A stretch of DNA of 64,000 nt from Cafeteria roenbergensis (Eukaryota > Sar > Bigyra > Bicosoecida > Cafeteriaceae): the NCBI GenBank assembly GCA_008330645.1, contig VLTN01000083.1, positions 62,001 to 126,000 of the forward strand, written 5' to 3'. Positions 31,101 to 46,100 of this stretch are shown piece after piece (the stretch's first letter is position 1; every line of letters begins with the position of its first letter). The notes beneath the pieces are model-generated. The model did no database searches and was not told the origin of the DNA. It worked only from the letters and a program-made list of their open reading frames with translations. The translations under genes were made by a program, and so were the position numbers.

Positions 31101-34100
31101 TACATGCGCCTGCCCGAGCTCGATTCCACTCCCTCCACCGCCGACACCCCGTCGTGGAACATGCAGTTCAGCGACTTCCCAACTTCTGAGTTCTCTGTCT
31201 CGTTCTGGGTCAAGGGCAAGGGCTACTACCACTCTGACGCCTCCACCACAAGAAACGTCGGAATCCTCCACCTCAAGTCGTCCAGCTTCTACAACGTCAT
31301 GAGCGTCTACACCTACTATGAGAACGTGTACATGTACGTCATGAACAACTACAACTACTACTACACCAAGTGGCAGCCGTCCTCCACCACCACGGAGCCA
31401 ACCTGGACGCACTTCACGACCACGTACAGCTCGCAGGCGGAGGGCTGCTCGGGCCGCTACGTGAACTACATCAACGGCGTGGAACAGTCCCGCTCGTGCT
31501 CCAACCGCGGCGCCGTCCCCGCCGACGTGATGCTGCTGTTGGGTGGCCGCTGGTACTCCTCGTCCATGTCGTCCACGCAGGCGTACAACAGCTACTACGA
31601 GTTGTCGGGTCTGAGCTTTGCGGAGCTGGCCATCTTCCAGAAGGAGCTCTCGGCCTCCGAGGTGGCCACCCTGGCCTCGGGCTCCGTGAACACTGACAGC
31701 AAGGACCTTTTCGTTCTCTTCAACGGCGACAGCGCCATTGCCGACTCCAGCCGCAGGCTGATGTCCTGGAACGACACAATCTCGGGCCGCTTGCTCGAGA
31801 ACACGGCGACGTCCAGCATGCCTCCCGCTGACGCTGTGGACCTGTTCCACCCGAAGGAGGGCAGCATCAGCGAGCCGCCCCGCCCTTCGGATGCAGCCTT
31901 GGCTGACAAGGACGACAGGTTCACCAAGTACCTCGCGTTCCAAAAGGCCACCAACTTCAACTACAACTACGCGTACTGCTACAACTACTACGGAGGATAC
32001 ATGTGGCCGTCTTACGGCTACGGTGCCCACCTGTCCGTTTGGACGCGTTTCGGGCCTTCCAGCGAGTCCGGCCGGACCGAGACGTACCAGACGCTCTTCT
32101 CCATGTACGAGTCGTCGTACCGGCAGTTCTACGTGTATCGCCCCTCAGGTTCAAGCTCGACCACGTACTTCAGGATGGCCGATCGCTCTGCCACGCTGTC
32201 CAACTTCTGGCAGTACGACTACACCTGGCACCTGATGACGTTTGAGTACGCCAAGTCGTCCAACTGCAACTCGCAGTACATGGCCATCAGAGCGACGCTG
32301 GACAAGGGCGAGACTGTCTCGCCGACTGAGACTTGCTCCTACAGCACGTATTATTACTTGTCGCTGGGGACCTACACCAACTTGGTGATGGCGCGCTACG
32401 TCACAAGCACGTACTACGGCTCGTACACGCTCAACAACAACGGGCTGTTCATGGACGTCGCTCAGATGGTCATGTACCGGGGTGGCTCGTCGAGCAGCAA
32501 CAACTACATGATGACGACGACCGACATCGCCGCCATGTACGATGCCGCCGACCTTCCCGACAGCGTGGGCGTCAAGACCAGGCAGCACAGGTGGGGCTAC
32601 CTCACCACGGACGACCTGAGCATGGCCAAGTCCAGCAGGCGGGCGTACTTGTCTGGCGAGTTTGTCAACACGTGGTACAGCCACATCTCCACTTCTGGGT
32701 ACTACTCGTTCTCGTGCACCACGCAGAGCTCCTACACCCCCCGACCCGCGTTCCGCGACGATGGCGGTGCAGGTGGGGTCGCCGCAAGCCCCAACGCGAT
32801 CCCCGTGGGCGGCGTCTTCCCCCACTGGAGCCTGCACAACCTCAACTCGCTGTCGTACCTTGCCTCAGAGTCGGCCGACGCCGTCACGAACTGGCCCACC
32901 GGCGACATGAGCGTCAGCATGTGGATCCGCGCCTCCAAGGGGATGGAGCAGGGGGAGTCGACGCACTCGACGATCTTCTCGTTTGCGACCGAGGCTGCCA
33001 CGCCGTCTGTTGAGCTCCGCATGGCCAAGGACAAGAAGGGCCTCATGTCGCTGGTGGTGGGCGGCTCCACGCTGTCCATGCCGAAGCACACCACCTCGCG
33101 CCTCGCCAGCGGCCTGTGGACCCACCTGGTCGTCACGAGGGCCGCAAGCTCTGGCGTCGTGACCGCCTACGTGGAGCGCAACGCGTCTGTCATTGGCACC
33201 GTCGCCAGCGGGTCAGGCACCGCAACGGGTTCGGGGTGCCTGGTCATCGGCGCCTCGCAGTCGGGCTCGCCCTGCTCGGGCATGGCCAAGGCGACGGGCT
33301 TCCGAGGCAACATCGCTCAGTTTAGCGTGTGGTCCCGCCTTCTCAATTCCGCGGAGGTGTCCGACCTGTGGCTTGCGACGCCGTCCACCTACCAGGAGGG
33401 CTTGGTTATCTCCCTGAATGCAGGCACAAGGCCCAAGGACGGCAGCCCAGGCACGTGGCTGGACGCCCGCACGTACACGGAAGACGCCCCCGCCCTCGTG
33501 GCGATGGGTGACTCGCCGCCTGTGTGGCACGAGGGCAGCACCAAGTCGCTGGCCGCCGCTTGCGGGTACAGCACAACGAGCGAGTACGGAAGCTACGCGT
33601 ACATCGAGACCAACACCGGAGGCATCATCAGGCAGCCGTCCTCGTACTACATGACCGTCATCGTCTGGGAGTCCGGCACAATGGACGACACCTACTCCTT
33701 GACCAGCCACTCTAGCTACCGGCAGTACTCTGTCACGGCCATCGAGAACATCATCGAGGAAGCAAGCGACGAAGCCTTGATCCTGGTGATGTGCTCGTAC
33801 AACGGCTGCCAGCTGGCTGGCTCGTCTTCCAACAGCCAGCTGTTTGAGAAGATGAAGCTCATTGGCGCGACGAACGACAAGTTCCCCTCGAACAACGGAC
33901 CGTACCTGCTCATCGGCCGCAAGGGCGACTCGAGCGCGCTGGTCAACATCTACAACAGCTTCGGAGAGTGCGCTGTCGCCGAGTTTGCGGACCTCAACAA
34001 CCAGTACTCCTCCATCACCGTGGACAACAACGGCAACGCCACCGAGGCGTCGGCCAAGCAGCCGGGCCTCAACCTCGCCTTCCTCGACGAGCGCAAGAAG

Positions 34101-37100
34101 TCCGTCTTGGCGCAGGGCTCCTTCTCGCTCAGCGTGGCCGGCATGCAGGGCCGCGCCGGCCTGCGCAAGTTCATCGCCGACGCGCCCCAGGGGGGCATTC
34201 TGGTCGGTGCCGCGCAGTCGCCGCTGTCTGGCAAGTTCGACGACGCGACAAAGCGTGCTCTGGAGAACACCTTCGGCGTGGCTGTCCCGTCTGGCCTCTC
34301 CCCGGGCTCCTCCTGGGCATTCTTCGGCCTCGGCAATGCCTCCGTCGGCTCCGTTCCCGCGGTCTCCACAACCACCGGAGACGCCACTGTCGGGACGCGG
34401 CTTGCGTGCTTGATCCAGTCCGACAACATGGTGGCCCCCGAGAACCTCGGCCAGGTGGGCTCCACCGTCGGCTACCCCCTGGCGATGCAGCCGCAGCTCA
34501 GGGCGTACGGCTTCCTCATGGCTCGCGAGAGCCGCTGCGGCGACCTCGCTGCCGCCGCGTTCGACATTGACTCGGTGACAGGCTCCATCCTGCTGTCCAA
34601 CCCCGCCAACCTCAACGCTGCAAGCTGCGCCAAGCACCGGCTCTTCGTGGGCGCATTTGGCGACCGCTTCAAGTCCCACTGGCAGCCCATGAAGGCGCAC
34701 GGCACCAACGCAGAGGTGCTCTGGGAGCTGAACCACGGCCAGAACACGGATCCCGCGGAGATGGAGGTCTTCCCCGAGCTGCGCTGCAAGTCGTCCAACA
34801 ACTCCGGCTTCATCTTCAAGCCCTTCTCCTCTGCCCCCATCACGGACTACGCCCAGCAGTACTACTCGTCCACCTACAACCTGCCGTACGCGGGCTTCTT
34901 CTCCCTCTGGAGCAGCTCCATCGTGCGCACCTACCTGCCCAGGAACGTCTACCTGTCGACGACTACGAGCTACGACTTCCGCAGGCCCACCGCGTGCTAC
35001 CTCCCGCCTCACTACGGTGGCGGCAGGAACGTGATGCCGCGCGACGACAACGCGGAGGTTCGCATCCGCGTCGACAAGATGAGCGTGGCGCCGGGCTTCG
35101 ACTCCGGATGGAGCTTGGCGCGCGCCGGGTACTACGACGAGGCGTACCGCGTGTACCCGCATGGCCTCGGGAAGATGCCCGACAAGGTCCGCGTCCTCCT
35201 TCGCTCCGAGTACACGTACCAGTACGCCATTGGCATGCACACCGAGTGCAACCGCGTGGCTCACACCACCGACAACCAGCCCTACTACTGGGGCGGGTGC
35301 GTCTACGCCTTTGACGAGACCAACGTGTACGTGTGGATGCCCTACAGGAACGACGGCAGCAGCTACATGTACTCCATCTCGACCTACTACTGGGCAGGCC
35401 AGCAGCTGCAGTTCGCCAACTCGCAGTCGAGCATCCGAGTGCAGGCCTGGGGCACGACGCGCCACGCCGACTACGAGTCCGACTGGATGCGCATGGTGTC
35501 CGGCGACAAGAACTCCCCGCTTTCGTACCGCGAGGTGAACCACGGCCTGGCCGCGTTGCCCGAGCGTGTGGACGTTGCAGTGCGGACCAGCTACTCGTCC
35601 GCGCCCGGCGGGTACATCCACTTCGGCTCCTCGGGCATGTACGCCGGTGCCGGTGCTGACGACGCCGGCGTCACGTCGGCCTTCAACGAGCAGCAGGTCC
35701 GTCTCTGGACGTCCACGCTGCTGGGCCGCGCCGCCTTCGTGAAGGACGGCTGGGGCCGGGAGCAGAACACGTTCGAGTCGGCCACCGTGGACGTCAAGGT
35801 CCGCGCGTGGCGCCTCAACTACGAGGCCGAGCACTCGGTGGGCATCGTGGACATGAAGATTCAGGAGATCAACTCGCCGCCTATTGCGTCTCCCGGCCAG
35901 CTCGTGGTGGTGGAGGACGCCAAGCAGGGCACGGTCATCGGCAACTACCGCGGCAGCGACCCCGACGCGCTCGCCTTCCTGACGTACCGCATCGTCGGCG
36001 GCAACGCCGAGGGGACCTTCGCCATCAACCCGGTCACCGGCCAGGTGTCCGTGCCCCGCCCTTCCACGCTGAACTACGGCCGCCGCCGCCGCTACCTCCT
36101 GCTCATCGAGGTCTCCGACGGCGCGCTCGTGGACATTGGCGTGCTGACCATCGACGTGGCGAACCGCAACTCCGCGCCGAAGCTCTTCAGCGGCGAGTTC
36201 GAGGTCTACGAGAGCTCCCCGTACGGCTCCCCGGTGGGCGAGGCCATGGTGGCCGAGGACAGCGATGCAGAGGACACCCTCATCTTCTCCATCGTGGACG
36301 GAAACATCGGCAACGCCTTCCGCATCGGGGGCTGCTCCGGCGAGCTCCGCGTGAACGAGCCTCTGATGCTCGACTACGAGACGCGCCAGCAGATCCTGCT
36401 CACTGTCGCCGTGACTGACGACGGCCTGCCGTCGCTCAACGACACGGCTCTGGCTCTGGTGCACATCCTCGACGTGAACGAGGCGCCCATCTGCCCCACC
36501 GGCGTGGTGCGCTCAATGTTCGAGAACGAGGCGGCCGGCTTCCCGGCAGGCCAGCCGCTGACGGCGACGGACCCCGAGAAGCAGAACATCCGCTGGACGA
36601 TCGAGTTCGGGGACGAGTCGGGCGTGGTGTACATCGACGACGCCGGCTACATCCGCGTGCAGGAGCAGTCCAAGGTGACGATTCCGGGCTCCAAGATCAA
36701 CTTCGAGGCCAGGCAGTCGTACCAGCTGGGCGTGCGGGCCACGGACGACGGCGTGCCGCCGCTCTCGTGCACCACCACCGTGACGCTGAACATCAAGGAC
36801 AACAACGACGCCCCGGTCAAGCCGGCCACGCCGCCCGTGCTGTTCATCCAGGAGAACAGCGACCCCGGCGTCGTTGTGGCGCGCTTCCCCCTCGTGGACG
36901 AGGACACCATCACGGCGGGATCCAACGACACCGTCACTCTCCGCATCCTTCCGGGCAGCCCTGGCTACAACGAGCTCACCATGACTCACGACCCCCGCTC
37001 GCAGGAGGCTGTGCTGCGCGCCACCTCGGTCAACCTCGACTACGAAGCCACGCCTTCCTTTGTGGTGCAGTACTCGGCAACGGACGCTGGCGGCAACTCT

Positions 37101-40100
37101 GGCCAGACGCCCAAGGGCTTCTCGGCCAACTTCACCGTGCAGCTGATCAACATCAACGACCCGCCCATCTTCACGCACCCCAACGCGTCCGTGATCGAGA
37201 TGACCGTTGGCGAGCACGCTGCCGTGGGAACCCCTCTGCGGCGCTACATGGGCGCCGGCCAAGAGCCTGGTATGGCGGAGTACGCTTCGGCCTTCGACAC
37301 CGAAGGCGACTCCTTCGCCTTCGACGTGGACGCCTTCTGCATGGAGTCAGAGACGAAGCTCCCGAACGGGGACAGGGCGCGCTGCGACGTTGCGGCGTCG
37401 CGCCAGCGCCAGGACGACGGCACCCAGGGCGTGCCGCCCTTCACCGCCCACCCCACGCTCGGCAACCTGACCGTGCGCGACAACTCGATGCTCGACTTCG
37501 AGGCGGACCCCGTGGTCATGCTGTACATCCGGGCTCGCGACACCGGCATCCCGCCCGTGTCGCAGCACGTCGCAGTCAGGGTGCACCTCATCGACGAGAA
37601 CGACGCTCCTGTGGTGACCTGCCCGACCGGCGACGACGAGAGCAACCGCACCACCGTCTTCGGCACCCTGGCTATCGCTGGCAAGCCGTACAGTGCCTGC
37701 CGTACCTTCAAGATGGCCGAGGACGCGGCGGTGGGGTACAAGTTCCCTGGCTTCAAGCTCACCGGCTCCGACGAAGACGGGGACCCGATCAACTTCCAGG
37801 TTGTGCAGGGCGTCATCGGCGGCGACGAGGCGCTGCCCGCCGGCTACTCCGACGGGTCCGCGCTCTTCGAAGCAAAGAACTCCGTCGCTGGCGGGTTCCA
37901 GCCTGGAGAGCTGGCCGTGAAGGTGGCCGGCAAGTTTGACTTCGAGACGAGGCCCCGCGTTGCGCTGCTGGTGCGCGCTTACGACGTGCCCCGCAACACG
38001 GCGTGGTCGTCGAACATGTCCGAGCCGGAGCTTGTCATCGTGGAGCTCACCGACGTGGACGAGGCGCCGCAATGGCGCACCGAAGCCGATGGCAAGGTGC
38101 ACCGCTTCGTGGCGGAGAACTTTGAAGCTGGCACGCACATCGGCAAGGCCCTTCCCGCCTTCGACCCGGAAGGCGGGTCCGTCACCTTCACGCTGGACGA
38201 CAGAACCGACCTGTTCGAGGTGGACTCCTCGACCGGCCAGCTGTCTCTCAAGACGGCCCTGCCCGAATCTGCGAAGGTCGGCGACACGTTCGAGCTCGAC
38301 TTTACGCTGTCCGACGGACGCCTCTCGGATCAGTTTGTGGACATCGTCGTCGTCACGGTGGTGCCGCCCAACAACCCGCCCGCGGTCTCGGACCAGTCGG
38401 CCAGCGTTGCGGAAAACAGCCCTGCCGGCACCACGTTCGGCAGCATGCTCACCGCCACTGATGGCGACGCCGGCCAGACCGTGTCGTTCGAGATCGAGTC
38501 CAGCGTGCCGGCCTGGGGCGTGGAGGCGATCCAGGTGTCCGCCGCGGGGCAGCTGTCGGTCAAGTCGGACATCCTCGACTTCGAGAACACGACCACGATC
38601 ACTCTGTCCGCCTACGCCGTGGACAACGACCCTGCCGCCCCCGCCTACACTCCCTTTACCATCACGGTGACTGTGACCGACGCAGACGACATGCCCGAGT
38701 GCGTGTCCACTGGCCTGAGGGTCAGCGAGACCGTGCCGTTCAACGCCACCGAGCGCGTTGGCGACATTTTCTGCGCCGACCAGGACCGCGATTCCTTCAC
38801 GATCGGTGTGCCAGAGGCCCTCGTTGGCAAGTTCGTTGTGGTGAACCAGTCCGGCCCGCCAGCGGCGCTTGGCGCCATCGAGAACTGGCTCACTCAGTCC
38901 TCCAACCTGACCGATATGGAAACCGAGGGCATCCGCTCCAACCTTGCGTCCTTCCAGCTCCGCCACGGCGTGAACGACATCCACCACCTCACAGTGTTTG
39001 CGTTCGACCAGGCCACTGACCTGATGGACTACGAGAGCAAGACGGCCATGCCGCCGCACACGTACCAGCTTGCCATTGAGCGTACGGACGCCCTCACCCG
39101 GCAGGCGGACATGCTTGTGATGCTGGAGGACGCCAACGAGCCGCCCACCATCGTGACGCAGGGCTTTACGGTGGCCGAGAACGCGTCCATTGGCTTCGTT
39201 GTGGGCACCGTTGAGGCATTCGACCAGGACGTCAACGACACCATCTCCATCTCGGTGGAGAACACCGACGGCAAGTCCAAGTTCGTGTTCGACGAGGCGA
39301 CGAAGGAGATCCGCGTGAGCGGGGCGCTCGACTACGAGCTGGCCTGGAGCTTCGACATCACCATCCTGGCCAAGGAGACTACGGAGACGCGGCCCGTTGC
39401 AGAGCGCCTGGAGACCCGTACATCTGTGCCTGTGACGCTGACAGACGTGAACGACCTCAAGATCGATGGCGTCTCCGGCGACATGCCATTCGACACGCGC
39501 GGCGGCGGGAAGCTTGTGCTGACCGGCCGCAACTTCGGCTTCGCCAGCGGCGAGTTCAGCCCGTCCGTGGACGTGCGCTTCGGCACGGACGCCGACCCGC
39601 ACAAGTTCCGCGCCACCGCCTGCTCCGTGAGCAAGCCCAACACGGAGATCACGTGCACGATGCCCGAGGGCGCCGGGTCGGGCCTCAAGGTGTGGGCCAG
39701 CATCTCGGCCCCGACCGCGCCCAACGGCGGCTACACGCAGAGCGGCTGGAGCGCAAAGGGCGTGTCGCTCGCCTATGCCCCGCCTTCGCTGAACAGCACC
39801 GCGCGCGTGGGCGCCGGCATGATGTACACCGACGGCGGCGACGAGTTCGAGGTCCGCGGCGACATGTTCGGCCCCGTGGGCACCAACGTGACTGTGGAGT
39901 ACGGGATGGAGGGCGCCTCTGGCGGCGACGGTGAAGTCGGGGAGGCCACCAGGTTCGAGGACGCGTCGACGTTCCGCTTCCAGGCGACGGAGTGCAGCGT
40001 GGTCGAGGCGCACGTGGCCATCCGCTGCAAGTCCGCGGCAGGCGTGGGCAGCGGCTTCGCGGTCCGCGCCAACGCGGCGGGGCAGGACAGCGGGTCGCTG

Positions 40101-43100
40101 CCGAACGCTCTCTCGTACGATGCCCCCATGATCACGGGGGTGGAGCTGTTCAGCAGCGCCTCCGCGAGCGGCGACATTCTGCCGGCGCTGAACACGCGCG
40201 GCGGGGAGTTCTTCGTGGTGCGCGGGCGCAACCTTGGCTTCTTCGCGGCCACTGGCAACGGCGGCGGCGCTCGCAGCGCCCCGTCCGAGGCCTGCATGGC
40301 GGCAGGCTTCTCCGGGAGCTGCAGCCGCGTGCTCAACAACTACGACAGCGACGCGAGCAACGACATCGAGTCCTTCCCCTACTCCGTGGCGGTGTGGTAC
40401 GGCTTCCCGCAGGCTCCCCGCGACGCCGAGGCCGACGCACTGCGCCCGCCCATCGTGGTGGCCGCCGAGATCGCGTCGCAGGACCAGCAGCGCCGCCTCT
40501 TCCGGCCCACGTGCCAGGTGCTGGAGGCCCACCGCGCCCTCATCTGCAAGGCCGTTCCCGGCTACGGCGGCAGCCTCGTGCCTGTGGTGCGCGTCGCGGG
40601 CCTTGAGTCGGTGTCCGTGCCCCCCACGGCTGTGGTTCCGGCGTCGGCGATGTCCTACACGGTGCCCACGGTGGTGGATGTGACCGGCGACGGCTCCTTC
40701 AACGCTCTGACCAAGGGCAACCAGGAGGTGTTCCTGGCCGGCGACTTCTTCGGCCTGATGCAGCACAACGCCGTCACCAAGGTGACCTACGGCCCGACGG
40801 GCACGGAGTACACCGCGGCGTCGTGCCTCGTGACGGCTGACAACATCCAGGTGACCTGCCGCACCGCGCCGGGCGTGGGCCAGTTCCTTCAGTGGCGCAT
40901 CCAGATCGGGAACCAGTGGAGCCCGCTCGCCGGCAACACGTCCTACGCGCCGCCCGTCATCTCCTACTTCTCGGGCGACGGCTCCTCCAACGCGCAGACC
41001 GTGGGTGGCGAGGACGTGTTCGTGCAGGGCGACAACTTCGGCTTCGAGGACGGCAAGGTGGACTTTGTGGTGTACCGCATCGTGGGCTTCGAGCGCGACG
41101 TGCGGTTCGAGGCGGCCAACTGCTTCATCTTCACGGCGCACACGATGCTCAAGTGCCGCACTGCGCCGGGCGCAGGCAAGGTCCTCGAGTGGCAGGTGTC
41201 CATCGCCGGGCAGACGTCGGTGGACCCCGTGACCGGGTACGGCCGCCCCCTGATCGAGGCGGTGGGCGCCCCGGGCGGAGCCGCGTACGCGCAGAGCCTG
41301 TCGACGGACGGCGGCGAGACGATCGAGCTCAGCGGCGCCAACCTGGGCCCCTCGGCGGACCCCGGGCCCTTCCTGGACTGGGTGCGCTACGGCCCGACCG
41401 GCGGGGAGTACATGGCGACGAACTGCAGCCTGGACGGCGCGGGCCACGTCAAGCTGACGTGCCTGACTGGGGCGGGCGTGGGCGGCCCGCACGTGTGGAA
41501 GGTGAGCGTGGCGGGCTTCGTCTCCGAGATCTCGCCGCTCGTGGGCGGCGTGACCAGCTACGCAGCTCCCGCCATCTCCCTGCTCCAGGCCAGCGCTGGC
41601 TCCGATGCGCCCGTCCCGACGATGGGCGGCACAATGATGACGCTGGTGGGCACCGACTTCGGCCTGCGCGACCCCTCCGTGACGGTCAAGGTCGAGATGG
41701 TGCTGTCGGGCTCCCAGGGCTCGCGCACCATCTCCATCGAGCCCGAGACGCCGACGCCCGATGCTGGCGCGGACATCGCGCAGGCGATCGCCGGCTCCAG
41801 CTTCGCGGCAGCTGGCTTCGCGGGGCCGTTGGAGGTTGTGCCCGGCAAGGGCTGGACGACGCGCCGCGGTGCGCCCGGCCACAGCAACGGTCGGCCACTG
41901 CAGGCGCTCAAGTTCCGCGTCCCGGCGGGCTTCGGCAAGGACGTCCCCGTGCGCGTGGTGATCCGCTCGACCGCGCCCCTCGACCCGTCGGCCCCTGGCG
42001 CGTCCGGCAGCCCGGTGACGATCCGCTCGAGCGCCGCCACCTTCTCGTACGACGCGCCGGACATCTGGTACGTCAACCCGCGCCTGGCCACGGAGCCCCA
42101 GTGGGACGGCTGGTACCAGCTGGACATCATCGGCGAGAACCTGTGCAACGGCGAGCTCGGCTGCATCGTGGTGAGCGTGAGCGACCGCACGAACACGTCT
42201 GCCTTCGGCACCATCGGGTTCGTCAACGACATCAGCGTGGGCCAGAACACCATGCGCGACGCCGAGAGGCACGACCGCGTGACCATCTTCGTGACCAACA
42301 AGCAGGGCGCAGTGCGCATTTCGGTCGGCAACCAGAACACCATCGTCAAGGCCTTCTCCAGGCTGGCACCGGCGCTCGGCCGCGAGCAGGCGTACAGCTC
42401 TGAGACCTTCTCGTCGGACGGCTCGGGCGCAACCATCTCGCTGCGCGGCTGCAACTGGGTGCGCGGCGAGACGCTTGTCAAGGTGGGCGGCTACGACTGC
42501 GTGATCCAGTCCTTCACCGACCCCACCAACCAGGCAGAGGACCCCGGGTGCAGCCGCGAGGAGTCGCAGGCGACCATCGTGTGCGCCCTTCCCGCCGGCG
42601 TGGGCAAGGAGAACGCTGTGACCGTGCTGATCCAGTCCGGCGACGGCGACACGCTGTCCTCGGACGGCGGTTCCAGCCCCACCCCCACCCCGTCGCCAAC
42701 CCCCGCCGCCGCGTCCCCGTCTTCCTCGCCGGCTGCTGCGGCGTCCGCCTCGCCCTCTCCCTCGCCGGCGGTTGCTGCGTCTGCGTCGGCCTCGCCGGCT
42801 GCCGCTGCGTCGGCTTCTGTCTCGCCGTCCGCTGCTGCGTCGGTGTCGGCAACGCCATCCGTCGCCGCCTCCCCTGCGGCATCCACCAACTCGACGCGTC
42901 GCGTGCTTGCGGCGGCGGCAGCGCCAGTTGCCGTGGCGGCAGCAGCCCCGGCGCGCCTGCCGGCCGCAGCGGCGCCCGTCCGCGTGGCCGCCCCGTCTCG
43001 CCCCCGCATGCTGCAGGCCTCTCCCACCCCGTTCCCGGCCTCGGACGTGACGCCCGCGCCCCAGTTCGAGCCGGCCTCGTACTCGGACCAGAACGTCGTG

Positions 43101-46100
43101 CCCCAGGCCGCGGCGTGCTCTTCCAACTGCATTGAGTTCCGCGCCCCCGTGATCACCAGCATTTCGATGCGCGACGGTATCGCGGCGGACCGCGCTGCTG
43201 ACGGAGGGGAGCGCGAGCTGGTCGCGCTCATCGTCGAAGGCACTCCCTCGGTGGCGATCGAGCTGCCCACCCACGCGTCGGTGCTCGTGTTCAAGGGCAC
43301 GGACTTCGGCCTTCGCGGCATGGTGGTGCTCCGGCCGCGCGTTGGCTCCAGCGCCTCGCCCATCATCGTGTACCCCGACCCCGCGGCGGGCGACTGGACG
43401 TCCACACAGGTGACGGCCCGTCTCCCGGGCAGCGAGGGCCACGGCTGGACCGTGGAGCTGTGGCAGGGCGTGACCGTTGCGGACGCCAACCGCGGCCCGC
43501 AGATGCAGTCCTCGCCCGCGACCATCAGCCTCAGCTACCGCTACCCCACGGTCTCGCTCGCCACCCCGCTCACCATCGGCACTGCTGGCGGCGAGGTCGT
43601 GACTGTTGTGGGGCGGAACTTCGGCGTGAGCGGCCCCAGCCTCTTCGTGCGCTTCCCCGGCGGCTCCTGGGTGGCGGCGCCTCTCGCAATGGCGGGCTCC
43701 TCGTCTTCGGCCGACTTCGGGCACACGCACGCCCGCTTCGTGGCGCCGGAGGGCCAGGGCGCCGCAGCCGATGTGGAGCTGATGGTCGAGGTGGACGGCC
43801 GCCAGATGCCGCTCGCCCTCCGCGGCGTGTTCGGATACCGCGCCCCCCGCCTGCAGTCGGTGTGGCCTCGCTCTGCGCCCACGGAGGGCGGCACGGAAGT
43901 GGTCATCCGCGGCACGGATCTCGGCCGGTTCGGCGACCTGCTTCTGCAGTGGCAGGGCGACTTCGGGGCCACGCAGCAGACGAACTGGACCGTGCTGTCG
44001 CACAACCACACCGTCATGGTGGCCCGCGTCCGCGCCGGCGCCGGCGTGAACCGGTTCCTGAAGGCCAGCATCTCGGGGCAGGCGAACCCCGACTCGGACC
44101 TGCTGTGGAGCTTCTCCCCCCCGCGCATCGACGACATCTCGCCGCGCAGCGGCCCCACGGTGCCCGACGTGCGCAAGGGCGACGAGACCAGGCTGACCGT
44201 GACCGGGTCGTCCTTCGGCGTGCGCGGCGGCAGGCTGACCATCGACGGCAAGCTGTGCGAGATTGTGTCCCACACCCACACGCAGATCGTGTGCGAGATC
44301 CCCAGCGGCATGTTCGCGGAACGCGTGGTGCGCTTCCAGAACGACGACTCGGTGCCGTCCGGCGTGTCCAACGCGGCCTTCTACCGCGATGCCCGGTGGT
44401 CCACGACCAACGCGTCCTTCTCGTACGACCCGCCTGTGGTCACCGGCGTGGACCCCAGCCGCGCTGATGCCGAGGGCGAGCCGCGGTTCGTCATCTACGG
44501 CCGCAACTTCGGCCCGCTCCGCACAGAGTCGGCAGTGATGGTCGGGTCGCAGGTGTGCGCCAACGCGTCCTGGACGAGCGACGAGCAGATCAGCTGCGCC
44601 CTGCTGCGGGACCGCGCTGGCCGCAAGAACCTGACCGTGGACGTGGCCGGACAGCGCAGCTTCTTCTCCGATTTCGACTTCCGCGTGCGCGTGACGCTGG
44701 TGTGCCAGACCTCGTGGTACGGCATGCCGGGAGAGTACTGCCTGCCGTGCCCCGTTGGCGCCCTCTGTGACGACGACGAGATCTACACGCCCGTGTCGGA
44801 GACTGGCTTCTGGCGCTTCGACCTGCCGAACGCGCGCCCCAACGCGAGCGCGCAGGCGGAGAAGGCAGCCGGAAAGGAGGTGAGCGACGACTCCCTGTGG
44901 GTGTACGACGTGAACGGCGGCAAGGGCAACGAGAACTGCCCCGCTGAGCGCCGCACCACGCGCCCGGCGTGCCAGGTGTACCTGCCGTGCCAGCCCGCCA
45001 AGTCCTGCATCGGCGACAACAAGTGCGCCCCCGGCTACACGGCCGAGCGCTGCGCCTCCTGCTCGAAGGGCTACTACCGCCTGGACGGCGAGTGCGAGGT
45101 GTGCCCGGAGAACCCGGAGCTGATCATCCTCGGCTTCATCGGCCTTGGCATCGTCGGCGTCGCCGCGGCCTACATGGCCCAGCGCAGCAACATTAGTATG
45201 TCCATCGGCATCATCGCCGTGGACTTCTTCCAGGTGCTGGCCATCTTCGCGCGCAGCAAGGTCAACTGGCCCGAGCCCCTCCGCGTGCTCTTCCGCATCC
45301 TGTCCGCGTTCAACCTCAACCTGGAGCTCACGGCCCCCGAGTGCCTGGTTGAGAGCTTCGGCGCCGTGGAGCGCTTCATGGGCACGCTGCTCATCCCGGT
45401 CATCGCCGGCAGCGTCTTCCTGCTGATCCACCTCGTGAAGCTGGCGTACAAGGTGTGCGTGAAGCGCGTGGACAAGGAGGCCCGCAACGCGCACCTCCCG
45501 ACCATGATCGCGGCCTTCATCGCCATGTTCTACTTCCTCTACCTCTTCCTCTCCCGCACCGTCTTCGAGGTGTTCAACTGCGCGCCGACGGACCCGTCCG
45601 ACGGCAAGACGTACCTGCAGATGGTGTTCGAGGAGTGCGGCCTGCCCGGCGGCGTCCAGGAGACGCTCATGCCGTGGGCCGTGCTGGCGCTCATCTTCTA
45701 CGTGATCGGCTTCCCGATCGTGTCCGGCTACTTCCTGTACAAGCACAAGAACGACATCAAGAAGGACCAGCTCCTGTACCTGGTGAAGCTGCCCGAGGGC
45801 AAGGAGGAGTACGAGCGCGCCGCACGCGAGCTCAAGGTGTACCGCCTGCGCAAGTACATGGGCCGCCTGTACCAGTTCTTCGTGCCGGGCAAGGTCTACT
45901 GGGTCGAGGTCATCCTTGCTCGCAAGTTCCTCATCGCCATCTCCACGCTGCTGTTCCAGCAGACGCCCACCTTCCAGTTCGCCATGATGCTGCTGGTGCT
46001 CTTCGGCGCCTACGCGCTCCACGTGAAGAACGTGCCCTACCTCAACGTGTCCGAGCGTGACTCCATCCTCGCCAAGTGGCGCGACGAGAAGGGCTCCGCC

